This document shows, in pieces, positions 63,708 through 64,000 of a stretch of DNA of 64,000 bases (the first letter of the stretch is position 1; every line of letters starts with the position of its first letter). Under the pieces are notes generated by a model, which saw only the letters and a list, made by a program, of their open reading frames with translations, was not told the origin of the DNA and searched no databases. The stretch spans positions 4,263,535 through 4,327,534 of the forward strand of contig NC_133500.1 in NCBI RefSeq assembly GCF_025370935.1, written 5' to 3'. The translations under genes and the position numbers were made by a program. Source of the stretch: Choristoneura fumiferana (lineage: Eukaryota; Arthropoda; Insecta; Lepidoptera; Tortricidae).

Positions 63708-64000
63708 TGTGAGAATAATCATTTTATTTTAATCGTTTATGATTCACGCTCTACAACAATTTCAAAGTTTTCGCGGTAAGTATTTTTTTCCAACCAGACA
63801 CAGATATAACAAAATCGCAGCAGCGAACGGCGAAATGGTCCATACACAAAGGAATAAATAGAATGGCGCCACCTTCTATGCGGAAATGGCATAGAACTAA
63901 GACCACGTAGACTAAAAACGTAACATTTTCGTTATGAAAATGGTCCACACACAATCTTTTTTTATGCCAAAAAACAAAGCAAGTACTTACTGGCTGTTTG
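63708..64000. other. Upstream of recombinase-like fragment; repeated phrase
   Basis: AAATGGTCCATACACAA near 63,833 recurs as AAATGGTCCACACACAA near 63,938. This would be the promoter or leader side of the minus-strand fragment. The 67-codon minus frame is unrecognised. Confidence 0.35.

Overview
The window looks like intergenic or deep intronic DNA from a moth or butterfly (Lepidoptera). The A+T-rich background is packed with tRNA-derived SINEs, 3' ends of RTE-type LINEs with (ATG)n tails, Helitrons that begin TCCYACTA and end CTAG|T, and palindromic MITEs. Assignment to Lepidoptera rests on recognising these repeat families from memory, not on a search. No complete host gene, rRNA or ordinary tRNA gene, CRISPR array or bacterial-style operon is visible. 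Nearly all the long open frames are read-through of repeats.

Family labels used below are mine. SINE-A: tRNA-like head, body, and a tail resembling the RTE LINE 3' end. SINE-B: tRNA-Arg(ACG)-like head with an ATTTATTT tail. SINE-G: tRNA-like core, found in inverted, foldback arrangements. LINE-C, LINE-K and LINE-Q, and RTE: 5'-truncated LINE 3' ends. E, F, D, M and N: medium-copy repeats of uncertain class. P1 to P9: palindromic or TIR elements.

Layout. 1-5,000 holds SINE-A copies, an inverted N element and SINE-G. At 5,154-5,269 (-) there is a candidate GC-rich exon, followed at 5,385-5,937 by a decayed tandem array. 6,900-16,900 is a mosaic of MITEs, RTE ends, E/F/M/D repeats and microsatellites. 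At 17,173-17,260 (+) there is a candidate short cysteine-rich exon with a consensus splice donor. 22,404-23,704 and 36,930-38,735 carry Helitrons; two of the three have captured the same LINE tail, and the second locus is a tandem pair. 25,700-27,700 is nearly featureless. 33,539-34,002 and 50,245-50,686 are foldback SINE-G units with target-site duplications. 41,500-44,700 has GC-rich MITEs and SINE-A. 46,064-47,150 is an RTE end split by a 692 bp TIR element. 54,070-55,624 is a Ty3/gypsy-like LTR retrotransposon with matching LTRs and a 5 bp duplication, but most of pol is deleted. 56,100-63,400 is again SINE/MITE/Helitron mosaic, including a 290 bp A/T minisatellite grown from a SINE-B tail. 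At 63,530-63,707 (-) is the broken 5' end of a probable tyrosine-recombinase (Crypton-type) gene.

How the parts relate: SINE-A carries an RTE-like tail and is probably moved by RTE machinery. Helitrons carry LINE and SINE passengers. Many insertions are nested, so relative ages can be read directly: for example LINE-C in SINE-B, a TIR element in RTE, SINE-A in a Helitron, and P4 in a Helitron.
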